Source of the DNA: Clostridia bacterium
Lineage (GTDB): Bacteria; Bacillota; Clostridia; Christensenellales; Borkfalkiaceae
DNA length: 17,256 nucleotides
Assembly: GCA_900767815.1 (NCBI GenBank)
Contig: CAAGAM010000072.1
Location: 1-17,256 of the forward strand
Reading direction: 5' to 3'
Shown: positions 7,519 through 15,982 of the stretch, piece after piece
Position numbering within the stretch: position 1 is the first letter of the stretch
Layout of the letters: every line of letters begins with the position of its first letter
The notes under the pieces: generated by a model
The model's input: only the letters and a program-made list of their open reading frames with translations
The model's database searches: none
Told to the model about the DNA's origin: nothing
Translations under genes and position numbers: made by a program

Positions 7519-9879
7519 ATGAAAAGGAAAATGTTGTGCGGCGTTATCGCTGCGGCTGTGTGTTTATCGAGCGTTGGTCTCGGGCTTACGGCGATAAACA
7601 AAACAACGGCGAAAGCTCAGGATGCGGGGTATAAGAACGTTTACGATTTTACCGCCGTAACCGACGTGGCTTCGGTCACCGATTTTTCGGTGGGCATCGA
7701 CCCGAAAGACAATAACACCGACCTCGGTTACACGTCTGAAGGTTGGGTTACTTATAAGAGAGCAATGTCGGACATATTCAAAGCCGATAACGGACTGAGA
7801 GTTAAAACCGAAAAATATTCGGGCGACGACGTGTCCGAAAACAATCTTTACGTAAGACTTAACGTTAAAAAAGCGGCTTATTTCAAAGCCGAACTCGTTT
7901 ACACTTACAACACCGAAGAGAGAAACGGCTGGGCGGGCTTTATGTTCGGTTACAGCAATTACGAGAGAAAAGCGCGTTGGGGAGACAGCCAATACGGCGT
8001 TGAAATGTTCGTGCAGAAAGAAGGCAAAGGAACTTATTCGTCCGCGAAACTCAACAATTCGGGCTACGCCGAAGGTATAGTTCCCGAAGGCTGGGAAGTT
8101 GTAGGAGAACACGTTCTCTCAATTGCCGTAACCGAAAACGGAATCACTTTGACGGCGGACGGAACGGATGTCGTTTCCGTTACCAAGGAAAAGATGCAGG
8201 AAACGGGCTATAAAATCGCAAACGAAAGTTTCGGATTCTATTTCTCGAACGGCGATTTCACCGCTAAAAAGTTCAGTTATTCCCTTACCGACGAGAACGG
8301 CGAAGTAAACGATACGAAGGCTACGGGCATAGAAGTTGCGGATACTGCCGAAATTACGCAATACGAGCCGTTAACGCTTAACGCAAAGGTTATCCCCGCA
8401 GACGCGGCGATAAAAACTCTTCTTTACGAAGTACCCGAAGGCGCGGTTGAAAAAGACGGCAAAATTTACTTCGGTAAACCCGGAACTTACGACGTAACCG
8501 TTCGCTCGGCAGACGTCGAAACCGTTTTTAAAACGGTAAAAGTAACCGTTAAGGCAAACGACATGCTCGCGACGTACGGAACTACCGCGGAAAGCGCGGC
8601 TAAAAACTTCGAGCATTACCTCGTCACCAACGGCGGATCGAAAGACGGACGTCAGGCTAACGTTGCGGACTACTGGACGTTTGAAGAAAACGGCGCGATG
8701 ACCCTCACCGAAAACCTTAAATCGGGCGTAGACGCGGGTTATTCCGTTCTTTACCTTAAAGATCTCGTCAACGGGCTTGCTTTAAGTTCGAATAATTTCG
8801 AAATCGATTACATGGTTAAAACAAACAACGCTCCCAACGGCTGGCACGGAGTAGGTTTCGCCCTTGCCGACAGGACGACCGTTCCCAATCAGAACGGAAT
8901 TTCCGTATTCATGCAGGAAGACGCGAGAAAGGCTACGATCTGGGGATCGGGCAAAGCGGGCGTAGGCGGACCTTACGAGGTTGACAGCGCATACGTCAAA
9001 GGTCAGTGGAACTTTGTCCGCGTCCGCGTTTACGGCGAAAACGGCGAATGCAATATTCAGATGTTCGTAAACGACCTCACCGCGCCCGCGGTTGAGGTTA
9101 AAGGCGGGGAAATCCCCGCGGGAGATATCGCGCTCTTCACGACGACGGTTATCTCTTTAAGAGATATTTCCTTCGTAAGGCTCGACGCGAAAGGCAACAG
9201 AATAGAAACCGTATACCCCGAAAGCGTTACAGTTCTCAACGAGAAAAAGACTGCGGAAGCAGGCGAAACGTGGGATATTCAGGCTGCCGTTCTTCCCGAA
9301 AACGCAACCGAAAAGGGCTTGCTTTTCGAAAGTTCGGACGCGCTCATCGCAACGGTCACCGCAGACGGAAAAGTTTCCTTCCGTAACGCGGGTACGGTAA
9401 CCATAACCGTTAAGAGTGCGGGTAACCCCGCGATAAAAGCCGCCGTCGAGGTGACGGTTAAGGCGAAAGAGGTTAAGCCCGCGACTATAGAATTCGACGC
9501 CGTTCCTTCCGCGGATAAAACGGTTGTCGGCGGCAAATATACTCTTTTCGTAACCGTTAAGCCGAGCGATGCGACCAATCAGAACGTATTGTTCGCTTCG
9601 AGCGACGAAACCGTCGCGAAGGTGGACGAAAACGGCAGAATAACTTTCCTCAAAGCGGGAAAAGTTACCATAACCGCAACCGCGGAAGCCGATTCTTCCG
9701 TTAAAAAGAGCATAGAGCTTACCGTAACGGGCGGAGAAACCCCCGCGGAATCGGGAAGCGGAAGTACGGGAACGTCCACGGGCAAGAAAGGCTGCGGCGG
9801 CTCGGCAAGCGGAATGGCGGGGCTTTGCGCGCTCGCGGCTTTGGCGGCGGTTGTTATAGCGAAGAAGAACAAAAAGTAA
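7519..9879 (+). CDS. Secreted surface protein with lectin-like and Ig-like (Big) domains and a Cys-containing C-terminal anchor
   Basis: A probable glycan-binding or adhesive surface protein of 786 residues, with no recognisable catalytic motif. A signal peptide ends near residue 34 (AKA-QD). A concanavalin/LamG-like beta domain (about 40-255) is followed by an Ig-like domain (267-345), a second lectin-like domain (350-560, with SVFMQ and ATIWG motifs), and two Big_2-type repeats (about 570-650 and 655-738) with V-x-P-x-x-A-T and SSD motifs. A Gly/Ser/Thr linker (740-755) precedes the tail: KKGCGGSA, a hydrophobic helix, then basic AKKNKK. AAGGAG (7504-7509) lies nine bases before the start. 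The tail resembles sortase-type signals in layout but lacks LPXTG. The intrinsic terminator follows. Domain boundaries are approximate. Confidence 0.75.
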   Translation: MKRKMLCGVIAAAVCLSSVGLGLTAINKTTAKAQDAGYKNVYDFTAVTDVASVTDFSVGIDPKDNNTDLGYTSEGWVTYKRAMSDIFKADNGLRVKTEKYSGDDVSENNLYVRLNVKKAAYFKAELVYTYNTEERNGWAGFMFGYSNYERKARWGDSQYGVEMFVQKEGKGTYSSAKLNNSGYAEGIVPEGWEVVGEHVLSIAVTENGITLTADGTDVVSVTKEKMQETGYKIANESFGFYFSNGDFTAKKFSYSLTDENGEVNDTKATGIEVADTAEITQYEPLTLNAKVIPADAAIKTLLYEVPEGAVEKDGKIYFGKPGTYDVTVRSADVETVFKTVKVTVKANDMLATYGTTAESAAKNFEHYLVTNGGSKDGRQANVADYWTFEENGAMTLTENLKSGVDAGYSVLYLKDLVNGLALSSNNFEIDYMVKTNNAPNGWHGVGFALADRTTVPNQNGISVFMQEDARKATIWGSGKAGVGGPYEVDSAYVKGQWNFVRVRVYGENGECNIQMFVNDLTAPAVEVKGGEIPAGDIALFTTTVISLRDISFVRLDAKGNRIETVYPESVTVLNEKKTAEAGETWDIQAAVLPENATEKGLLFESSDALIATVTADGKVSFRNAGTVTITVKSAGNPAIKAAVEVTVKAKEVKPATIEFDAVPSADKTVVGGKYTLFVTVKPSDATNQNVLFASSDETVAKVDENGRITFLKAGKVTITATAEADSSVKKSIELTVTGGETPAESGSGSTGTSTGKKGCGGSASGMAGLCALAALAAVVIAKKNKK

Positions 9880-9889
9880 TATTTAACGG

Positions 9890-9934
9890 AAAAGGCGCGC
9901 TGCGGGGTGCATTTCGACCTATGTGCGCCTTTTT
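9890..9934 (+). terminator. Intrinsic terminator ending the first operon
   Basis: AAAAGGCGC (9890-9898) pairs with GCGCCTTTT (9925-9933), and the T-run (9930-9934) follows the GC part of the stem. The loop is long, about 26 bases. It starts 11 bases after the stop of the surface-protein gene. The complementary A-run on the 5' side means it could also act on the opposite strand. Confidence 0.75.
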
Positions 9935-9947
9935 CAAAACAAATTTT

Positions 9948-9963
9948 CTTACCGTGCGGTAAG
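9948..9963. promoter_or_regulatory. Perfect palindrome before the second cluster, operator-like
   Basis: CTTACCG (9948-9954) and CGGTAAG (9957-9963) are perfect inverted copies around a TG centre. The site ends 20 bases before the ATG at 9984. A CG-centred, dyad-symmetric 16-mer is the kind of site bound by dimeric repressors such as the LacI family. No such repressor is encoded here, and the same sequence could simply form a small RNA hairpin. I see no convincing promoter boxes beside it. Confidence 0.35.
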
Positions 9964-9983
9964 GGTTTAAAAACGGAGAAACA

Positions 9984-12551
9984 ATGAAAAAAATCAGTAT
10001 ATTGCTAATCGTCGTGATGTGCCTCGGTCTTTTTGCGGGGTGCGGAAAAACCGGCGGACAATCGGGCGGCGGCGGACAATCGGACGGGAGCGGACAAATG
10101 AGCGGAACGAAAACCTATCGACTCGAAGAAATCGGGTATAAAGAATCGTTATACGAAAAGAGGATCGACGACACTTATCTCAACGTTACCGTTCCCACCA
10201 AGGAGTATTTTTCGACAGGCGAAAAAATAGAAGTGACGTCGAAAATCAAAGCCAACAAAATCTGGAAAAAACAGGGCGGCGACGTCGTTGCGGGCGCGGT
10301 GTATTACGTTGTGGACTGGGGCGACGGAACGTGGAGTTATAACGGCCCGGGCGTGCAGTCGGACACGATGAAATCGGCGATAGTCAATTCTCACGTTTAT
10401 AAAAAAGCGGGGACTTATTATATCTCCTCGGCGGCATACTGCATGCAGACGGACGAATACGTAGGCTGGTCGGACGGGAAGAAAATAACCGTCAAAGGCG
10501 ACGATATCGTCTACGACGGGCTTATGAACAACCTTAAACCCGTTTCTTCCGCGAGTTATTCTGCCGCGAACGACGTAGAGAAGATAACCGACGGCGATTC
10601 TTCGACCTATTTCAGAAGCGCGGAAGCGGAAGACGCTTACGACGAGCAGTATGCGGGATATCTCTTTGACGATATCTACACGCTCGATAAAATCGAAATT
10701 CAGATACCTTCCGAGGCGGATATATTCCCATCGAACATCGCCGTGGAATATACCACCGACAATGGTAAAACGTGGCAGTTTTTGCCTAAATATTATTATC
10801 TTTACGATTACGCTAAAGGTATTTTCAACCCGATCATGAGGTTCCCTAACCCGAAGGGCGCAACCCTCGTTTTAGACCTCGACGGGATCGTTGCAAACGG
10901 AATAAGGCTTGTTTCGAAGCTCACTTCGGTCGCGCTTAACGACATGGCGAAGGAAAAGACCCTTTACGTTTCGGAAATGAGGGTTTACGGAAGCAGAAGA
11001 ACTCTTCTTTACACTTCGATGGGAAGTACGTTCGACGCCGACCTCAACAATATGTGGACTATTTACGGCTCGGCGAAAACCGAACCCAACCTCACCGGCA
11101 ATCAGCTCAGTTCCGCGACAAACCAGTCGCCGTTCAGAACGGGTCATGCGATCATCGGCTCCACCGAATGGCTCGAATGGTGCGGACTTAAATACAACTG
11201 GACTAATTACGACGCGGCGAGAGAGCTTTGCCACAATTACCTCAAATCCACGAGAACGGGCAGCGACGGCTGGTCGAACGACGACGGTTACGTCTGGGCG
11301 ACGGCTAACGGACAATACCACCTCGACATGGGCGCGCATTACACCTATAATTCCATTTTCGTCATGGCGGCGAGAAATTACCTCCTGCAGGGCAATAACG
11401 TCGGCGAATACGACGAAAACGGAAACTATATCCCGTTCATGGATATGACGAACGCGCTCGGGCAGACGATGAGAGAAAGGCTTACAAAAGCCATGAACTA
11501 CATGCTCAAAACTCTCGACGGCGAAAAGGGCGTTCTCGTCATCAAAGACCCGAGAAACCAGGGTCTTGCGGGCGCGAAAGCGAGCGTCGCTTCCAATTAT
11601 TGGGACGCGATGACTGCTTTCGGTTACATCTCGTCTTACGAAAACATTTTCTTCTACGAGTCGATAAAGGCTTATGCGGATATTTTAGAGTATTTCGGCG
11701 AGGACAGCACTTATTATCGCAACTTAGAGAAGCTCGTCAAAGAGAAATTCAACGAGACTTTCTGGGACAGAACGAAGAAGAGATATATAACTTCGATAAA
11801 CTCCGAGAACGTCACGCTCGATTTCGGCGTAACTTACGTAAACTTCATGGCTGTTGCCGCGGGTCTTGCGGACGATATAAAAGCCGAAGCGATATATGCG
11901 TGGGTGGACGGCGAAAGAATAATCGCGGGCGATACCTCGACGGGCGACGATATTTACGGCGCGTTCAAATTCTCCGCAAGGGGAAACACGCTCGACGTAT
12001 CCAAGGTTACCGACAAAAACGGGCAGTGGTACTGGTGGTATAACGCCGAAACCATGTCTCCCGCGGCGGGGCTCGGGGCATACGGCAATCAGATGCAGAA
12101 CGGCGGAACGATTTTCTACACTTCGTATTACGACCTTCTCGGCAGATCGTCCGTTTCCGCGGATAATTCCTTTGCGAGATTCAAGACGATAATGGACGAA
12201 TTCCATATCGATTCTCTCCGCAGAAATCCGCGTACTTATTACGGCGAATACGTTGCGGGGGTTCTCGGCGAGTTCCCCGAAAGCGGACTCGTTCCTTACA
12301 CGTTTATTTCTAACATCGTCGGGCTTAACGCTACGGTCAAAGGGCTTGAAATCAAATCGGCTCTTCCCTCCGAAATGGAGTTCGCCGGGGTTTCGGAATA
12401 CGTTTACGGAAACAGAACTTATTCGATAAAAGTCGATAAGAGAATTTCCGTGCCTAAGGTCGAAAAATACGACGACGGAACGTTTTTCGTAACCGTTCCC
12501 GCAGACGGCGTTTATTATATAACGCTTGATAACAGACTTGTAAAGGGGTAA
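9984..12551 (+). CDS. Lipoprotein with PKD, F5/8-type-C and six-hairpin-glycosidase-like regions
   Basis: A probable cell-surface glycoside hydrolase or related carbohydrate-active enzyme of 855 residues. The lipoprotein signal ends in LFAGC (Cys20), followed by a Gly/Gln/Ser linker (21-42). A PKD-like domain (about 55-170) shows DWGDG (111-115) and HVYKKAGTYY (137-146). A discoidin-like domain (about 182-341) begins with ITDGDSSTYF features and ends in YVSEMRVYG. The remainder (about 345-835) is helix-rich with repeated Trp/Tyr segments, a QNGG motif (705-708) and a C-terminal beta-region. This fits the six-hairpin glycosidase fold also used by GH78 and GH65, but I cannot assign a family or catalytic residues. 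GGAGAA (9975-9980) precedes the start. Only three bases separate its stop from the GH65 start. Confidence 0.65.
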   Translation: MKKISILLIVVMCLGLFAGCGKTGGQSGGGGQSDGSGQMSGTKTYRLEEIGYKESLYEKRIDDTYLNVTVPTKEYFSTGEKIEVTSKIKANKIWKKQGGDVVAGAVYYVVDWGDGTWSYNGPGVQSDTMKSAIVNSHVYKKAGTYYISSAAYCMQTDEYVGWSDGKKITVKGDDIVYDGLMNNLKPVSSASYSAANDVEKITDGDSSTYFRSAEAEDAYDEQYAGYLFDDIYTLDKIEIQIPSEADIFPSNIAVEYTTDNGKTWQFLPKYYYLYDYAKGIFNPIMRFPNPKGATLVLDLDGIVANGIRLVSKLTSVALNDMAKEKTLYVSEMRVYGSRRTLLYTSMGSTFDADLNNMWTIYGSAKTEPNLTGNQLSSATNQSPFRTGHAIIGSTEWLEWCGLKYNWTNYDAARELCHNYLKSTRTGSDGWSNDDGYVWATANGQYHLDMGAHYTYNSIFVMAARNYLLQGNNVGEYDENGNYIPFMDMTNALGQTMRERLTKAMNYMLKTLDGEKGVLVIKDPRNQGLAGAKASVASNYWDAMTAFGYISSYENIFFYESIKAYADILEYFGEDSTYYRNLEKLVKEKFNETFWDRTKKRYITSINSENVTLDFGVTYVNFMAVAAGLADDIKAEAIYAWVDGERIIAGDTSTGDDIYGAFKFSARGNTLDVSKVTDKNGQWYWWYNAETMSPAAGLGAYGNQMQNGGTIFYTSYYDLLGRSSVSADNSFARFKTIMDEFHIDSLRRNPRTYYGEYVAGVLGEFPESGLVPYTFISNIVGLNATVKGLEIKSALPSEMEFAGVSEYVYGNRTYSIKVDKRISVPKVEKYDDGTFFVTVPADGVYYITLDNRLVKG

Positions 12552-12554
12552 TTT

Positions 12555-14894
12555 ATGCGTAAAATTCATCAGAACGTTCCTTTAGCTTTCGTTCCGCACG
12601 AATGGAAAGTCGTCGAAACGGAATATTCGGAACAGACAAACAAGATAAACGAAACGATTTTTTCTCTCGCAAACGGCTATATCGGCATCAGAGGTTTTTT
12701 TGAAGAGGGTTTTTACGGAAACCCGAATGAAAGCGACCCTTTCGTGATGATAAACGGCGTTTACGAATATTATCCCTATCATCATATATGGTGCAGACCG
12801 GGCTTTCCCGAGCGTTTCCATTCGATAGTCAATAACGTCAATCCCTTGTCCGTCAAAATTTCGGCGGACGGGGAGGAGATAAACCTCAAAGGCAAAATCT
12901 CGGGTTATTCCCGCACGCTCGACATGCGTAAAGGCAACGTGATAAGAGAATTTACGTTTGAGACGACGGGCGGGAAAAAAGTCTCGTTGAAGTTCACGAG
13001 GGTGGTTTCGCAAAGCAACAAACACCTCTTTGCGGACAGGATTGAAATCCTTGCGGACAAGGGTGTTAAGATAGCCGTAAAAAGCGAACTCAAAGCCCTT
13101 TCGGGTATGATCAAAGCGCAGAAAGCGGAGATCGGTTCGGATATGACAAACCCCTTCGAACTGCTCGGGCTTAAAACAGACAATAAGTGCGATATCTTAA
13201 GCTATAAGACGATTAAAAGCGGTTTTTCGATTGCGTGCGCTACGGCGGAAGACCTGTCCGCGGACGCAAAAACCGAAGAGGAAAAAGCCGACGACGGCAT
13301 TAAGAGAACGTATCTTTTCCAAAGCGACGGCGAGAAAGTTACCTATGTGAGATACGGCGCGTTCGCGACGGACAAAGACGACGCGGAATATGAAAAGCTC
13401 GTTTCGTCGGTCGTAGCGGAAGCAAAAAAAGAGGGCTTCGGGAAAATTCTTAAAGACGCCGAAAACTACTGGAAAGATTATTGGGATACTTCCGATATAG
13501 AAATAAAAGGCGACGTTGCCGTTCAGCAGGGCATAAGGTTCGGAATGTTCATGATAAACCAGTCCGCAGGCAGAGACGGTAAAACCAACGTTTCCGCGAA
13601 CGGGCTTACGGGTATGGTATATTCGGGGCATACGTTCTGGGATACCGAAATTTTCATGTCGCCGATGTTTTTATACGCTCATCCCGAAGAGGTTAAAAAA
13701 CTGCTTATTTACCGCTATAACATTTTGCCTAAGGCAAAGGAAAGAGCGGCGCAGATGGACGACGAAGGCGCGCTTTACAGCTGGAACTCGATAAACGGCG
13801 AGGAATGCGGACACGTCTTCGAGGCGGCGACCGCGCAATACCATATAAACAACGACGTATTCTATTCGATTTTCAAATATTACGAAGCCACGCTCGATTG
13901 GGATTTTATGGAAAATTACGGCGCGGAAATTCTTCTCGAAACGTCGAAATGCCTTTCGCACAGAGGTAATTTCATAGAAAGAAAGGGCGGAAGATTCTGT
14001 ATAAACTGTATTTGCGGCCCCGACGAATACAACCCCGTCGTGGACAACAATTTATACACCAATTTCCTCACCAAAAAGCAATTTTATTTCACGCTTGAAA
14101 TTTTCGATGAGTTAAAGAAAAAAAATCCCGCAAAATATGCGGAACTTAAAGAAAAATGCGGGATAGACGATAACGAACTTTCGAGAATGAAAGAGGCGGC
14201 GGACAAAATGTATCTTCCGTTCGACGCGGAAAACGGAATTTACATGCAGGACGATAACTTTATCTATAAAGATCCTATCGATATCGAAAAGATTCCTCTG
14301 GATAAATTACCCCTTCTTACGCACCTTCACCCGCTCAACCTATGGAGATATCAGGTCTGCAAACAAGCCGACATCGTGCTTTTAATGTTTTTGCAGAGCC
14401 ACGATTTCACCGAGGAAATGCGCCGCAAAATTTTCGATTTCTACGAGCCGAAAACCATTCACGACAGTTCGCTTTCGGCAAGCATACACTCGATCGTCGC
14501 GTGCGATATAGGTTACAGAGACGAGGCTTACGGCTATTTAAGGCAGGCTTGCAGAATGGATCTCGACAACGTGAACAGAAACACCGGTTACGGAATTCAC
14601 GCCGCGTGCATGGGCAGCTGTTACATGATGATGGTAAACGGTTTCGCGGGTATGAGAATTTACGACGGCAGAATACATTTCAAACCGTATAAACCCGAAA
14701 ACTGGGAAGGATATTCTTTCAAAATAACTTTCCGCGGTTCACTTTTCAAAGCGGAAGCGGAAGGAGATAAAATCGGTTACACGCTCTTATCGGGCGAGCC
14801 GATAACCGTTACGTCGGGCGACGAGACGGTTATTCTCGGCGAAAAAGGGAAAACGGTTTATGCGTCGCTTTGCGGCGCGCGGGAGGCAAAATGA
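12555..14894 (+). CDS. GH65 family disaccharide phosphorylase (cytoplasmic)
   Basis: The predicted reaction is reversible phosphorolysis of an alpha-glucosyl disaccharide, giving beta-glucose 1-phosphate. The 779-residue length is typical and there is no signal peptide. The N-terminal beta-sandwich (about 10-290) is followed by an (alpha/alpha)6-barrel and a C-terminal beta-domain. Family motifs are SGHTFWDTEIFMSP, INGEECGH, GPDEYNPVVDNNLYTN with the general acid at E491, and HPLNLWRYQVCKQAD. IHDSSLSASIHS (H636 onwards) is the phosphate-binding segment, favouring a phosphorylase over a GH65 hydrolase. Known specificities include maltose, trehalose, kojibiose, nigerose and glucosyl-rhamnose, and I cannot choose from sequence alone. 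AAAGGGG (12542-12548) precedes the start. The stop overlaps the next start (ATGA). No beta-phosphoglucomutase is encoded in the window. Confidence 0.88.
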   Translation: MRKIHQNVPLAFVPHEWKVVETEYSEQTNKINETIFSLANGYIGIRGFFEEGFYGNPNESDPFVMINGVYEYYPYHHIWCRPGFPERFHSIVNNVNPLSVKISADGEEINLKGKISGYSRTLDMRKGNVIREFTFETTGGKKVSLKFTRVVSQSNKHLFADRIEILADKGVKIAVKSELKALSGMIKAQKAEIGSDMTNPFELLGLKTDNKCDILSYKTIKSGFSIACATAEDLSADAKTEEEKADDGIKRTYLFQSDGEKVTYVRYGAFATDKDDAEYEKLVSSVVAEAKKEGFGKILKDAENYWKDYWDTSDIEIKGDVAVQQGIRFGMFMINQSAGRDGKTNVSANGLTGMVYSGHTFWDTEIFMSPMFLYAHPEEVKKLLIYRYNILPKAKERAAQMDDEGALYSWNSINGEECGHVFEAATAQYHINNDVFYSIFKYYEATLDWDFMENYGAEILLETSKCLSHRGNFIERKGGRFCINCICGPDEYNPVVDNNLYTNFLTKKQFYFTLEIFDELKKKNPAKYAELKEKCGIDDNELSRMKEAADKMYLPFDAENGIYMQDDNFIYKDPIDIEKIPLDKLPLLTHLHPLNLWRYQVCKQADIVLLMFLQSHDFTEEMRRKIFDFYEPKTIHDSSLSASIHSIVACDIGYRDEAYGYLRQACRMDLDNVNRNTGYGIHAACMGSCYMMMVNGFAGMRIYDGRIHFKPYKPENWEGYSFKITFRGSLFKAEAEGDKIGYTLLSGEPITVTSGDETVILGEKGKTVYASLCGAREAK
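14881..14886 (+). promoter_or_regulatory. Ribosome binding site deciding the start at 14891
   Basis: GGGAGG lies four bases before the ATG at 14891, which overlaps the GH65 stop as ATGA. An in-frame ATG at 14870 gives seven extra residues (MRRAGGK) but has no such site and would spoil the tidy signal peptide. The later start is preferred. Confidence 0.75.
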
Positions 14895-15913
14895 GAGATA
14901 AAACGAAAAAAGGTGTTTTCGCCGCGTTTTTGGCGGCGGTAACGATGGCTTTTGCGGGTCTCGGCATAAGCGGAACGGCAGCGAGAGCGGACGATAACGA
15001 TTATGCCGTTAAAAACGACGAGTATTACCATTACGTTCAGAAATTCGAGAACGCGGATTCGGTTAACAACGCTTTTCATGCTTATTATCTCGAAAACGCG
15101 TTGGGTTCGGCGAAAGCCGAAACCGTCGTTGCCGACGTAAACGCCGTCGATTCTCACTGGGCGACGGACGGCGGGGTTTTAAAGAGAATAAACGACGTAA
15201 AAAAGGACGCAAACACGGGCAAATACGAAACGAATCAGGTTGCCGTGCTTACTTTCACGAAGGAAGCGTACCTCAATTTCGAGCTTTCGGTCGATTTTAA
15301 GAGGGGTCCTGCGGGATATTGGCCCGTTATAGCCATTCGTCAGGTGGAAGAAGGCAAATATTATCTTGACGACGGCGCGGGCGTTTTCGTTCAGCAAAGC
15401 GGAACGATCACCCTTTGGGGCGATCAGGTTATCTCCGGACCTTACGAATTCGGTTCCGTTGACGATTATTCGGACGGCGCATGGCACAATATTCAGATAA
15501 AAGTCGCAGGGAACGAGCTTAAAGTGAGCGTGGACAATCAGCCCTGGGCGACGCAGGCTCTTAAAGAGGAGTTTTACGAAAGCGGTTACGTTTCGCTTTG
15601 CAGCGTAAACAACCAATCGGAATACAGAAACTTCAGAATCAAAGCCTTGCCCGAACCCGAAAAACCCGCTTCGAAGGATTTCGAGCCCGTAAAGGAAGCC
15701 GATACGGACGACGCTTTGTCGCGCCTGGCGGGCGAGGTTAAAGACAAAAGCAAACTTTTTGAAAGAGAACCCGGATCGACAGGTTCGAAACCCGCCGAAG
15801 AAAGCTCGGGAAGCACTACGGAAAGAAAAGGTTGCAAAGGTTCCGCCGCGTGCGGCGCGATTTTCGCTCTTCCTTTGGCGGCGGCTCTTTTCGTAAGCAA
15901 AAAAAGAAAATAA
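14891..15913 (+). CDS. Secreted lectin-like (LamG/DUF1080-type) protein with Cys-containing C-terminal anchor
   Basis: A probable glycan-binding surface protein of 340 residues. A signal peptide ends near residue 34 (ARA-DD). One concanavalin-like beta-sandwich (about 40-255) shows FELSVDF, VFVQQSGTITLWG, SGPYE and DGAWHNIQI segments typical of LamG or 3-keto-disaccharide-hydrolase-like folds. A charged, Ser-rich linker (about 260-310) follows. The tail RKGCKGSA (Cys315), a hydrophobic helix and SKKRK matches the tail of the 7519-9879 protein. The FxQ...WG...GPYE segment is also shared with that protein's second lectin-like domain, so the two are probably paralogous. It is translationally coupled to the GH65 gene. 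Catalytic activity cannot be excluded, but no active-site motif is evident. Confidence 0.72.
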   Translation: MRDKTKKGVFAAFLAAVTMAFAGLGISGTAARADDNDYAVKNDEYYHYVQKFENADSVNNAFHAYYLENALGSAKAETVVADVNAVDSHWATDGGVLKRINDVKKDANTGKYETNQVAVLTFTKEAYLNFELSVDFKRGPAGYWPVIAIRQVEEGKYYLDDGAGVFVQQSGTITLWGDQVISGPYEFGSVDDYSDGAWHNIQIKVAGNELKVSVDNQPWATQALKEEFYESGYVSLCSVNNQSEYRNFRIKALPEPEKPASKDFEPVKEADTDDALSRLAGEVKDKSKLFEREPGSTGSKPAEESSGSTTERKGCKGSAACGAIFALPLAAALFVSKKRK

Positions 15914-15917
15914 AATA

Positions 15918-15970
15918 CGGTTTGCCGCGTTCGCCGCTTTAAAAGCGAGCGGCGAACGCGGAATCAACCG
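15918..15970 (+). promoter_or_regulatory. Long perfect hairpin immediately before the last gene
   Basis: A perfect 14-base stem (15925-15938 with 15948-15961) encloses a nine-base loop. An outer five-base stem (CGGTT 15918-15922 with AACCG 15966-15970) extends it. No T-run follows; the ribosome binding site AAGGAG (15972-15977) begins two bases later. It is therefore unlikely to be an ordinary terminator. It could be a processing or stability element, an attenuator, or a protein-binding site. A nested alternative stem (15935-15939 with 15943-15947) overlaps the main one. Confidence 0.5.
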
Positions 15971-15982
15971 GAAGGAGAAATG

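Noticed and set aside
14870..14890. Earlier ATG for the lectin-like protein
   Set aside because: No ribosome binding site precedes it, whereas GGGAGG sits four bases before the ATG at 14891.
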